Source of the DNA: Herpomyces periplanetae | Lineage: Eukaryota > Ascomycota > Laboulbeniomycetes > Herpomycetales > Herpomycetaceae | Assembly (NCBI GenBank): GCA_009733715.1 | Contig: WMKJ01000111.1 | Coordinates: forward strand, 1-39,020 | Length of the DNA stretch: 39,020 bases | Direction of reading: 5' to 3' | The notes under the pieces: model-generated | The model's input: the letters and a program-made list of their open reading frames with translations, nothing else | Told to the model about the DNA's origin: nothing | The model's database searches: none | In this document: positions 22,015-32,001 of the stretch, in pieces | Layout of the letters: every line of letters begins with the position of its first letter | How positions within the stretch are numbered: position 1 is the first letter of the stretch | Program-made: the position numbers and the translations under genes

Positions 22015-24556
22015 ATGGGGGATTTAATGTCCTTAAAAAATATTTCTCATGTGCGTTGCAAGTTACTGGCTGTAAATTACACAGTTGAAGCGGATATACC
22101 AGCTTTGAGATTACTATGTGGATTATATCCGGATATTTTAACGACGGATTTTGTGCTTAAACTCATATTGACATTTCTACCAGAAACAACTGAACCGCTT
22201 GCCTATGCACAGTTTACTCAGGATATTGCACTTCGTGTAAAGCACATTAACGTTGATCGTATTGAAATTGATTCTCAAAATATAAAAACTTATGGCGTTG
22301 AAAAACTTACGGAAAAAGCGGCGGCTAAAGCTCTTAACGGGATAACATTTCTTTCCATTGTTCCCGAATCAATTGCCAAGTTTGCCAAATTGGACTGCTT
22401 TACGCAGTTTTTAATTAACCGGGCTTTTCAACTGGATAGAGCTGGTTTACTTGCTTTTTCCGTTCAGCTTGTTCAACAATTTTTACAACACTCCAAGTTC
22501 TTAAAACTATGGTACTTAACGTACATTCTACCCCTTTCCCGGTTAACATTAAAATTTTATCCTACTACTAGCGAATGGCTTTTTTTGCGGGATTTTTGCC
22601 AATGTGATTCCAAAGAAAGTATTAACTTTCTACTTAAAAATGCCCTACTCAATATGGATGCTGATACTAGGCATGATGCTCTACTTGTGCGTGATTTGCG
22701 CAGTCTAATCGGCCCATGGATCATCGGTAGATCAAAGCTAACAAAGTGGACGGAGGATTCAGACGTGGAGTCGGAAGATTTGGATGCAATTTTGCGGAGT
22801 AATTGGTCACTTACCTTTAATTGGCTTGAAGATGCTTGTAATAAGGATTATTTAGCGGTGGGACATGCCATTAATGTTTGGAGTGGTGTATATGACGTGG
22901 ATCTTGGAGATTTTGACGATGAGTTCCATCAAATACAATCGGAGTGCAATTTATCCAACTATAATAGTTTGTTTTGTTCGGCTCTTATGCGAATGGTTTA
23001 CAAGGCACCGGCAAACACGGAACAACGATTAGCATGCTCGTCTAGTTTAATGAAAAAGATTGAATCACTAGGACAAGTTTGTGTAGTGGAAAAGACTATT
23101 TTTGGAGTTGAATTTGTGCAAATCTCGCCTGATAATATTTGTCTTAAAGAATCCTTAGGCTTACATGGCGACAAGGATATATTACATGATGTTATAACAC
23201 AAGGGAGTTACGATGCAATTGCATTTTTAAAGGCGAATCTGCTGTCGGCTAAAATATTCTTTGGTTACGAACGATCGGTAGTTTCAATTTTACCTATACT
23301 ACGGCTGCGTAGCCAAGCCTCAGCAGTGGAGCAAAAAGAAATCTTGGATGCATTAATGGAAACGGTATTACAAATTTCCAAAGGATGGACGGATTCAGAT
23401 TGGCTAAAACTGCGTGAAGAGTTAACTTGGTTGCGCCGATGGACAAATGATACATGTAGGGAAGATTATTGTTTTGGGGTTTTTGGGGCAGTGTCCCGGG
23501 TAGAATTAGAGCGAAAAATACTACGTACAAGTTTGCACGCGGGAAAGTTAACGTTTGCAATACAATATTATTTAGGGGAAGAATTTACCAAGAGTTTTAT
23601 TTCACGGGAGGATGTTGAAAAAACTGTTGCATTAACTATTAATGAATGTCTTGACGGGATGACCAATGGAAATGTTAATAGTGTAGGGATGAAGAAGGCG
23701 CATGAATTGTTATCGGTATTCGAAGTTTACTTTCCAGATTCCGTGGAATTAAGTAAATGCAAGACCACAATAACCATATGCCATGCGCTTTCAGGGTACA
23801 ACTTGACGATTGATGAGGTTAATTTTAAGCCTAGAATACTTAGGTGTATAGGTGACCCATTGACTATTATTGAACGGGTATTACAGCAAAACCCTAAAGC
23901 ATACCGGCAACTGGATGAATTGATCGACATAGGACGTATGATGGTAGGTTTAAGATCGGTGATGGAACTGGAAGGGAATGGAGTAGGTAGGGGGGGGGGA
24001 GGATAAGGGGAAGGATGATGAGACGATTGATATACAAGTTAAAGCTGAATTTCGAATAATTGGAATGGTAATAATGGCAGCAATAAAACAGGATGATTTT
24101 GAGGCAGCATATAATATTGTGATGCAACGGGTAATTCCCATGAAGGATATGCATGTTACAAAGATGAACGGTGGAAAAAACGAAGGATCAACGACGAACG
24201 GAGGAGAAACAAAGAATTATAGTATGGAGAATGACGATTATAATGAAGGAGACGAAGATTTTTACAATCGAGTAATTTGGAATGCGATTTTCACAGCGGG
24301 TCAATATGAAGAGAAAAGTAAAAAATGGAGTAGCAACGGTAAAAGAATGAAGGGTTTATTTGGTATCGACAGTAGTAGTTTTATTGGCGGAGCGAGTCGA
24401 AATGGTCAGGAAAAAGCAATTCAGAGGTTGGAGCAACGAAAGGAGTTACTTACGGTCAGCCTTGATTCAGCCCCAATCGGCCAGTTGAATGTAGTTCTAG
24501 AAGAGTGGAGGATGGTTGAGGAGAGTATAGAGAAAATGAGAATGAATCAGTTATAA
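22015..24556 (+). CDS. SEC39: Sec39-domain protein (Dsl1 tethering complex), frameshifted at a G10 run
   Basis: Sec39 is a helical subunit of the Dsl1 complex, which tethers Golgi-derived COPI vesicles to the ER. The N-terminal block (CKLLAVNYTVEADIPALRLL, then PDILTTDFVLKLILTFLPET) is the Sec39 signature. The first frame ends at 24006 just after a run of ten Gs (23990-23999). The family sequence resumes one base later as DDETIDIQVKAEFRIIGMV and IMAAIKQDDFEAAYNIVMQR, and ends at 24556 with AIQRLEQRKELL and APIGQLNVVLEEW, the usual Sec39 C-terminus. With one base fewer in the G run the whole would be 846 residues, a plausible length. No intron removes the shift: splice sites around it would be only about 25 nt apart. 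A sequencing indel is the simplest cause; a true frameshift allele or slippage is possible. The ATG at 22015 is the first in frame. Confidence 0.88.
23990..23999 (+). repeat. G10 homopolymer at the SEC39 frame break
   Basis: Ten consecutive Gs separate the two reading frames of SEC39. Nine or twelve Gs would keep the frame open through a glycine-rich linker. Confidence 0.9.
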
Positions 24557-25247
24557 AATGAGGTAAAGAGCTGAATGTATAGTGGAGGGGAAGGGAGTAT
24601 ATTGGTGTATTGAAAGTTGTAGGGGAAATGGAATAAGTATTGGAGTGAAAGTAAAAGTGGAGATTTCAAGATGAAAATTTGTAATGGAGTTGAAAATAGT
24701 CATGTGTATTGGCAGATTAACAAAAGATGAGCAAATGTTAATCGAATAAATGAAATGGTTCTGCCTGTTTGATGGTCCGTGCACTTAAATTTGGGGCAAA
24801 CAAAATATTTGTTCAAACTAAAAAATGGGAGCATGAAACTTATTTTTGTCGATCTAGGTTTAAGCGTATGAGGATCAATCCTCGCGAACATTGAGTTAGT
24901 CAGCACTTGGTAGGTTGACAATTATACACAGTCGGGCAGAGAGTACGCAGAGATTAAATTATAGAGTATAGCTGGGTGGATGGATGGATGGATCAGGATT
25001 AAAGAGGGATTGGTTATCCGTTTATGTGTGTTGTCATTCTGGTTAAATGAATTAACTTATCTTTGAGTATGTACGCAGGGAAAATTTCTCGTAAGTTTTT
25101 ACTTAATAAACTAATCACCACCGTTACAATAATCAAGATTTTAATTTCTGAATACTTAAAATTTTATACCAGGGGAAGGATTTAGATAAACCTCCATTAA
25201 CCTGAGATAATTAAATTGATTAAATCTTGATATTTCCCTTTAGGACA
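24557..25247 (+). other. Intergenic region upstream of the Rho GEF
   Basis: About 690 bases on the plus strand. A short tetranucleotide repeat, (TGGA)4 plus T, lies at 24977-24993. TTTCCCTTTAG at 25233-25243, just before the GEF ATG, looks like a splice acceptor, so an intron in the 5' leader or a short first exon is possible. No other gene is visible. Confidence 0.5.
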
Positions 25248-28200
25248 ATGGGAAAAACTTCCTGTGCCAAACTCAGAAAAACTGCTCCCGACAATCGCAA
25301 CCTTTCCTTATCATCTCTTCCTTGCCAAACCATATTACCTCATACTCCATTTTTAACTCATGTTCCCCCACTGCCTGCACTGCCGCATGAAGTTGCGCCA
25401 CAACCGTTTGATTCTTGCCGAAAGGTTCACTGTGACCGGTTGAGATCACATTCTACAGGGTCGGGATGCCGATATCCTGTTGATGGTAATACTCTTAAGG
25501 TTGCCGAATTATGTACGGGGACGGATATTGGCTACAATTCTTCGGGATATCAGGAAAAGTCAAGTTTATCGAAAACATCGGATTTTATTGGTTCAGTAGG
25601 CGTACATTCTAATGATACTATTAAAAATCCATCGGTTGCTTCTCACTTTTCATTATTATGCCAGCCTCAATTTCCCCTCCGAACTTCATCATTAAATGCC
25701 AACTTATCATCTTCTTACGCTTCAAATTCTTCAACTAAACGTCCCGGGCATGAACTTTCAGAAAATACTAAATTTATTAATTCTGGCTCAGTTGTACCAC
25801 TACCTTCAACCTCTCAATCGACTTTGAATTCACTTTCATCCGGTGAAATTACCTCAAAAACAGCCTCATCACCACCACCATCACAACCACCACAACCACT
25901 ATCATCCGCTTCATCTCCTTCTTCATACATTTTACCACCCCTTTCCAATCACCATAGCTATAACCACAACTCTACTTTAAAGATTCCCAATCGACTTCAC
26001 CTCAAACCCATGGTTTCCTCCCATTCTAAAAATACTAATTATCATCAACTTCATCTTCGTCCATGTTCCTCCACCCTACCCAAATCTTCCTCTTCATTAA
26101 CCGCAAATCATAACACTTCCGATACCTCGTCTACTTCTACTTCTTCATCTTCCCCCGGTCTAACTTTGGATCTTCCCCCTCCCAACTCTTCAAACTCATC
26201 ATCTTCATCATCTTCGGCTACTACCAATATTAGTCAAGATTATCAAGTTAAAACTTCCCCCATCAATCTCCGCTTGAACTATCGTCCACTACCTGCCATT
26301 CCACCTCAAAATTCTCCTCATCATTCCCCTAACCCACACAATAAACTTCACTTGTCCGTGAATACAACCTTTCCCCCTACCTCGCTAAACAAACCTTTCC
26401 CCCAATCTTCCCCGACAAACTTATCCTCTTCTCCCCTTAACCCTCACCCTAACTCACAAACCTGTTTACGCCCTGCCAAACTTCCCACCTCGGATTCCTC
26501 AACGCCACTTCGCTTCGATCATGTCGCTCCTTCTCAACCTCACATGTCACGAGTTGCTCCCTCCCTCTTTCCTTCCAATCCCGATGCCGGCCATTTATTA
26601 ATCCGAGACGGAGACGTTGATGTGAAACAAAAAATCCCGCTTCCCGGGTCTTCTACCATCGCGACCACATCTACGTCTACGTCTACATCTACATCTACTT
26701 CGACATCTCATTCTAATTTTCCAAATGTTCCTCCAAATCACCCCAATCTCTTCGTCAATTCTTCTTGCATTTCTACAAATTCAATAAAATCCCATTCAAA
26801 TTCACACTTTAATACTTCCGTATTACCCAGTCCACTTTCATCATCTCCATCCCGTTTTACCGTTGCACCCCCTACATCATCATTTCAGGCCAGCTTTTCC
26901 CGCAATCATCACGACAATGATGTTCAAAGTGCCCATGATGAAGCGTGTTACACTAGTGAACTTTACTTTGACGATAAAGTAATTCCCGCTAATAGGTTCT
27001 CTACTTCGCTTTTATCTCCTACTAAACTTGGCCATGAGAAAGTGGGTCATACGTCTACCGTTGACTCTGAAGCCGACTCGGCTTCTACACCTAGTCGCTC
27101 CTCTTCAGTTTTCAGCCAAAAACTTGTAGTTGACATTGGTACCGTCAGCGGCGATTTCGAACCTGATTTATCCTACGCTTACAGTCAAATATCCGCCCAA
27201 TCTACCTTACCCAAAAATATTAATCCTACCTCACCACCCTCATTCCCATCTATACTTTCACCCTCACTTCCTCCTCCTCTTCCTTCTCCGCAGCAGCTTA
27301 GAGGAGGAACATCCATCTCTCCAACTAGTACCAAATTCTCCAACTCATCCGATTTTTTACGTGGTAATCATAGCGTCACAACAAGTTCATCCTCAACATT
27401 TCCTACTAACCCTCATCTTCCTTCGCCTCGGTTTAATGAATCTGTTAAATCAGACTCTATCTCCGCTTTACCACACCGCTGTAAAAGCTTTGAAGAAGGC
27501 GATGATTTTCATAGCTCCCTTTTACCAACCAATCAGTCATCTTCATCATATTCAATCTTAACTTTAACAGATCGAAATGAAATTTATGATCAAGTCAATA
27601 TGTCTCTTCGTCCTTCCCACGTTCATCGACCCCTTCCGCCCATTCCACCTTCGGAAAATTCTTTCAAATTAACTGCACTTCCTCCTTACCCCAGTGAATA
27701 TTCATCTCAATTTACCTCTTATACGCCAATGGCCGATACTCGACCCTTATTATCGGAATTCATAATACGGGATTACACCACGCCTTGCACACGGGTTGGT
27801 ATGAACGACGGAAGTGCAACCGCTTTTCCACGATCTGCTTCATTTGTCTCTCACACCAGTACACCTCTAGCTCCGCCGCCTATACGATCAAAAACTGATG
27901 CAGAAACCCGAACGCGACACAATCACATTCCACCAAGTGTCGAGGGTCATACATCTGTTGATGGATATAATTACGTCAACCAGGGATCGAGTCAATCTTT
28001 ACTTGATCCTTACTCACAGTATCGATTTGGATCGATAAGTTCCCATGGTATGGTAGATATACACTCACCTTCGAAGTCCATGTCCCAACATACACTGTCC
28101 CATAGGAATGCATTATTAAATTTTACACTTGATTTGCCCAGTCTACCCACGGGAAAACGCTTTAATCCAGCAAAATTAAGTACTATTCAATTCATTAAAT

Positions 28201-31200
28201 GTACCGAACCTTGGGCTTTTACATCACTAATATCTTGGTTAAAAATGATGACCGAAGGTGAAAATGACCTTAAAGAACAAGCATTGGTTGACGGATTAGT
28301 TGCGTTATTCATCCATAAAGTGCCCACTATTAACATAGCCGATGCAGAAGCTTTGGGTTATAGAGTTGTAAAGGATTTAATTGCGGGAAAAGTTTTGGAG
28401 CATGATGAAGAATGGCTAAAGTTTACGTCGGAATCTATGACGGGTGTCATTTTCCAGTTAACGGGATGTGGATGCTATGCATCTAGAGTACATAATGGTG
28501 GAACCAGTGGAAGATGTTACTCGTACCATTGCCAACGAACACTGAAAAAAATTGATCTTAACTCACAAATTGTACAGCGAAGCACAGATGACTGGGCTAC
28601 ATATTATAAAGTTAGCGATGCAGATTTAAAGGGTGTGGCACGATTGGAAATTGAGCGACAGAATATTTTACATGAAATTGTCTACAAGGAAGAAGGCTAC
28701 ATTGGACAACTTGACGTTTTACGACATTTGTATCGAGATGCGCTAGCTGCTGCTAGTCCAGCTTTGATTGAGCCTAAACGATTGAATCAATTTCTTTCGA
28801 CGGTATTTGGTAAAGTTGACGCTGTTCGAGACTGTAATCTGGGGTATCTGTTACCACAGTTAAAGTATCGTCAACAGGAACAAGGGCCATGGATAGTTGG
28901 ATTCAGTGATATATTTCGTGATTGGATTCGTAAGGCTAAGACACCGTACATTGAGTATGCAGCAGCATTTCCTAACGCAGCGTATACCATACGAAATGAA
29001 GCCGAGCGAAATTCCCAATTTCGGGGATTTTTAGAGCGGGTTCGTAGCAATGCAAGGTGCAATAAACTTTCATGGGATACATTTCTCAAGGCACCGATAA
29101 CGCGACTCCAGCATTACGGATTGTTACTCGATACAGTACTACGGAAAAGTGGGCAAACGGGTGAAGAGCAACGAAATTTATCAGTGGCTATTAAGGAAAT
29201 TAAAGCTGTTACACGGGAGTGTGATACACGAGTTGCTCAAATGACCCGCAAACTTGACTTAACGGAATTGCAAAGTCGATTAAAGTTACGTCAAGGTATG
29301 CAACGAGTGGAACTAAATTTGGATCATTTAGGTCGAGAATTGATATTCAAGGGAGATTTACAACGAGCTGGTGCAAGTAAATTTTCATGGCTGGAAACGC
29401 ATGCCCTACTATTTGATCATTATTTTATTTTGACGAAGAGAGTATGTGAACGAGATGGGGAAGATGGAACAAAGACGTGGAAATATGATGTATCAAGGCT
29501 ACCTATACCGATGGATTTGCTTGTACTGGAAAGTCGAGATGATGATCCGGTGATCAAATCATCAGTTAAGGGTATTGCACCGCTGGCCCGGGTAACACCG
29601 ATTCAAGATTCGCGACATGGGCGTGGAAGCTCGTTTTCACTATCCGGTCAAATATCAAACGCATTGAGCGGGGGTAATGGAAATAGTAGTAGCAACAGTG
29701 GTGGAACTGGAGGAAGCAGTGGAGGGTTATCATCGGGACTACACTCTCATGGATCATCTAGTTCATTGCATTGGTATTCTCACTCAGGAAGCTCATCTAG
29801 TACTACATTATCGGCGTTGGGAGCATCAAGCAGCGGAAGTGGAGGTATGGGAAGCGGAGGTGGAGGAGAAAGTGGAGGTGGTGGAGGTGGAGGAAAAGAT
29901 GATAAAATTATGTATCCTTTTCGAGTCAAGCACTTGGGCAAAGAAGTGTATACACTATTCGCACCAAGTCTACAGAATCGAACAGATTGGTGTGACCATA
30001 TTATATTAGCCAAAACGCGGCATGCAGCCAGTCTATTTGCACAGAATGCGGAACCATTTTCATTAAGTGTGTTATCTGATGCAAGTTTTGGGGTGGATGC
30101 TGGGGCAGGAAATGGATCAAATCATCATGGAAGTATAATGATTGAAGGAACACCGTTAAGCCGGGCGATAAAAGCGGCTAATGAAACATACGGAGAAGTG
30201 GGGTTCACGGGTGGGCCAATGTATCGCGCACGAGTGAATTGTGCGACTAATTTTCAGCAACCAAATGGACAAGGGATGATAGCTGTAGGGACGGATGTGG
30301 GAATTTACCTAACACGAGCAGATAATGCGCGGGGATGGAGTAAAGTACTTGGAGCGAATAAAGTTACGCAGATGACGACACTTGAAAAGTATGGACTGTT
30401 ACTGGTAATTGCAGATAAAACTCTAGTGGCGCATCATCTTAGTTCGGTTTGTGCAGCGTACTCGGGCAAAAGTTGGCAAGATGGAATTCACTGTAGCGGA
30501 AGTTGGGGGGATTGGCATCGAGGTGGACCACAAAAGCTGTCAGGAAGTCGAGATGTTGGATTTTTTACTACGGCCAGATTGAAAGATCGTGTGTTAATTA
30601 TTTACAAGAAGAGAGATGGACTGTCCTCTATGTTTAAAGTTCTGGAGCCTATGTTAAAGAGGGATAACATTGAAAATGGGGTAACCCGAAAGAAAACAGG
30701 AGGGGGGGGAACGTTTGGAGTACTCACAGAAGGATTTATTGAATTCGACGAATTTTACATACCGACCGAATGTAATGGAATAAATGCATACAATTCCTCA
30801 CTATCGGTATCAACGGCTCGAGGTTTTGAAGTTTTATCGTTGGATCGAAAACAACCGTGGAGTATTCCGGATTTAAAGCAAGCCCACGTTTCATCTATAG
30901 CAGCACGTTTAGCCAGTCAAGTAGCGGTGGGTATGTTTAGGTTGAATGAACAAGAATTTTTATTATGCTACGAAGAGTGCGCCATTTACGTGAATCGACA
31001 CGGTGATATATCTCGATCAGTGATAATGGAATTTGTGGGTAAAGCACGAACAGCGGCAATTTATGGACAATACATTTTATTATTTGATACGAGTTTTGTG
31101 GAAATTCGTAATGTTCACGATGGACGTTTGAGACAGGTAATCCCAGGTCGCGAAATTCGGTGTTTGGATGATGGAAGAGGATGGAATGGAAAAATTGGTC

Positions 31201-31352
31201 TTGCCAGTAAGAATGATTGTAGTGGTCGAAGCATTAAATTAGCCATGATACATCCTGAGAATGAAAGGTGTCAATTGATAATAGAGTTGAAGCTTAATGA
31301 GCAGCAAACTCTTGGAGCAGAAGCAGCATGGAGGAGAGGAGGGTACACATGA
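25248..31352 (+). CDS. Rho1 guanine nucleotide exchange factor (Rom2/Rgf type)
   Basis: A single open frame of 2034 residues. Residues 1 to about 960 are Ser/Pro/Asn-rich and disordered, with an STSTST run near 475-490. They are followed by a DEP domain (about 968-1094; SLISWLKMMTEGENDLKEQA), a DH domain (about 1131-1325; RQNILHEIVYKEEGYIGQL, later FLKAPITRLQHYGLLLDTVL), a PH domain (about 1366-1587; FKGDLQRAG, then HALLFDHYFILTKRV) and a CNH domain (about 1657-2000). This order is that of yeast Rom1/Rom2 and fission yeast Rgf1-3, which load GTP onto Rho1 to drive glucan synthesis and cell-wall integrity signalling at growth sites. The PH domain is split by about 85 residues of Gly/Ser, placed before YPFRVKHLGKEVYTLFAPS. 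It is the largest gene here and the only long one without introns. An apparent acceptor 5 bases before the ATG leaves room for an extra 5' exon. Confidence 0.93.
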   Translation: MGKTSCAKLRKTAPDNRNLSLSSLPCQTILPHTPFLTHVPPLPALPHEVAPQPFDSCRKVHCDRLRSHSTGSGCRYPVDGNTLKVAELCTGTDIGYNSSGYQEKSSLSKTSDFIGSVGVHSNDTIKNPSVASHFSLLCQPQFPLRTSSLNANLSSSYASNSSTKRPGHELSENTKFINSGSVVPLPSTSQSTLNSLSSGEITSKTASSPPPSQPPQPLSSASSPSSYILPPLSNHHSYNHNSTLKIPNRLHLKPMVSSHSKNTNYHQLHLRPCSSTLPKSSSSLTANHNTSDTSSTSTSSSSPGLTLDLPPPNSSNSSSSSSSATTNISQDYQVKTSPINLRLNYRPLPAIPPQNSPHHSPNPHNKLHLSVNTTFPPTSLNKPFPQSSPTNLSSSPLNPHPNSQTCLRPAKLPTSDSSTPLRFDHVAPSQPHMSRVAPSLFPSNPDAGHLLIRDGDVDVKQKIPLPGSSTIATTSTSTSTSTSTSTSHSNFPNVPPNHPNLFVNSSCISTNSIKSHSNSHFNTSVLPSPLSSSPSRFTVAPPTSSFQASFSRNHHDNDVQSAHDEACYTSELYFDDKVIPANRFSTSLLSPTKLGHEKVGHTSTVDSEADSASTPSRSSSVFSQKLVVDIGTVSGDFEPDLSYAYSQISAQSTLPKNINPTSPPSFPSILSPSLPPPLPSPQQLRGGTSISPTSTKFSNSSDFLRGNHSVTTSSSSTFPTNPHLPSPRFNESVKSDSISALPHRCKSFEEGDDFHSSLLPTNQSSSSYSILTLTDRNEIYDQVNMSLRPSHVHRPLPPIPPSENSFKLTALPPYPSEYSSQFTSYTPMADTRPLLSEFIIRDYTTPCTRVGMNDGSATAFPRSASFVSHTSTPLAPPPIRSKTDAETRTRHNHIPPSVEGHTSVDGYNYVNQGSSQSLLDPYSQYRFGSISSHGMVDIHSPSKSMSQHTLSHRNALLNFTLDLPSLPTGKRFNPAKLSTIQFIKCTEPWAFTSLISWLKMMTEGENDLKEQALVDGLVALFIHKVPTINIADAEALGYRVVKDLIAGKVLEHDEEWLKFTSESMTGVIFQLTGCGCYASRVHNGGTSGRCYSYHCQRTLKKIDLNSQIVQRSTDDWATYYKVSDADLKGVARLEIERQNILHEIVYKEEGYIGQLDVLRHLYRDALAAASPALIEPKRLNQFLSTVFGKVDAVRDCNLGYLLPQLKYRQQEQGPWIVGFSDIFRDWIRKAKTPYIEYAAAFPNAAYTIRNEAERNSQFRGFLERVRSNARCNKLSWDTFLKAPITRLQHYGLLLDTVLRKSGQTGEEQRNLSVAIKEIKAVTRECDTRVAQMTRKLDLTELQSRLKLRQGMQRVELNLDHLGRELIFKGDLQRAGASKFSWLETHALLFDHYFILTKRVCERDGEDGTKTWKYDVSRLPIPMDLLVLESRDDDPVIKSSVKGIAPLARVTPIQDSRHGRGSSFSLSGQISNALSGGNGNSSSNSGGTGGSSGGLSSGLHSHGSSSSLHWYSHSGSSSSTTLSALGASSSGSGGMGSGGGGESGGGGGGGKDDKIMYPFRVKHLGKEVYTLFAPSLQNRTDWCDHIILAKTRHAASLFAQNAEPFSLSVLSDASFGVDAGAGNGSNHHGSIMIEGTPLSRAIKAANETYGEVGFTGGPMYRARVNCATNFQQPNGQGMIAVGTDVGIYLTRADNARGWSKVLGANKVTQMTTLEKYGLLLVIADKTLVAHHLSSVCAAYSGKSWQDGIHCSGSWGDWHRGGPQKLSGSRDVGFFTTARLKDRVLIIYKKRDGLSSMFKVLEPMLKRDNIENGVTRKKTGGGGTFGVLTEGFIEFDEFYIPTECNGINAYNSSLSVSTARGFEVLSLDRKQPWSIPDLKQAHVSSIAARLASQVAVGMFRLNEQEFLLCYEECAIYVNRHGDISRSVIMEFVGKARTAAIYGQYILLFDTSFVEIRNVHDGRLRQVIPGREIRCLDDGRGWNGKIGLASKNDCSGRSIKLAMIHPENERCQLIIELKLNEQQTLGAEAAWRRGGYT
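29640..29900 (+). repeat. Gly/Ser low-complexity insert in the GEF PH domain
   Basis: The region reads as repeated GGA/AGT/TCA-type codons giving long Gly, Ser and Asn runs, for example SSSNSGGTGGSSGG and GGGGESGGGGGGG. It lies between two halves of the PH domain. Confidence 0.85.
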
Positions 31353-31398
31353 ATGGAACGGTGTAGAAGTGTTTGATTGAATTGTTGACTTTAGAAGT

Positions 31399-31430
31399 GT
31401 ACGTATACATATACATATACATGTACGTAC
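31399..31430 (+). terminator. Probable 3'-end processing element after the GEF gene
   Basis: GTACGTA and TACGTAC flank alternating TATACATATACATATACATG, 47 bases after the GEF stop codon. TATACA/TACATA units match the efficiency elements used for polyadenylation in yeast, so this is probably part of the GEF 3' UTR. The function is inferred from position and motif only. Confidence 0.45.
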
Positions 31431-31680
31431 AAGCCTAAATTTTTATATCATTATTTTTCAAAATTACCCTAGAAATTTACGTATGTTCGCCATCGTAAAC
31501 CAGTGCCTTATTTCTCTGTTAAAGTATACATTTTATTACCTCAAACTTTTTCTCTTTTAACCCGCTAAAACCATTCATCCGGATTTCAATTTCCATCAAA
31601 ATAACTCTTCTCTCGAGGCAGCACGTGCCCACACCGTTTAACTCTGCAGGCTGCATACAAAGAACGAAGGAGCTATACGC

Positions 31681-31959
31681 ATGGCAGACAAAGAGCGCCT
31701 TCCGTCTGCAGTAACGGGCTTCGGAGAATTTCTAAAGTGGGGGCGTCACGTGACACAAGATCCCCCAAAAGGAATTACGTATATTATCAAAGTATTGCCA
31801 AATCAGGAAGGTGGAGGGAGTCTCGTGCGCGGGGAAAGGTTCGTAGCGCGTGACTCGTTCAGTCGCGTATTGAACGATGATGTGATGGTGATGGAGGCTC
31901 AGTGTATAATACTGTGGAGTATGCAGCATGTGTGTAAGGTAGAATTGGTAGTGGAATGA
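31681..31959 (+). CDS. Hypothetical 92-residue frame
   Basis: An ATG-started frame (MADKERLPSAVTGFGEFLKW...) ending in VELVVE. The first half has ordinary coding composition (HVTQDPPKGITYIIKVLPNQ); the second half covers a GC-rich stretch. I do not recognise it, and the bases before the ATG do not match a favourable start context. CACGTG (31747-31752) lies inside it. It may be chance or the first exon of a small gene. Confidence 0.22.
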   Translation: MADKERLPSAVTGFGEFLKWGRHVTQDPPKGITYIIKVLPNQEGGGSLVRGERFVARDSFSRVLNDDVMVMEAQCIILWSMQHVCKVELVVE

Positions 31960-32001
31960 GTTGTGTTACAGTGCACTGCGTTGCGCTGTATGGCACGGCA
32001 C

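Noticed and set aside
27130-27561. 143-codon frame within the Rho GEF
   Set aside because: Shadow of the Ser/Pro-rich part of the GEF; low complexity.
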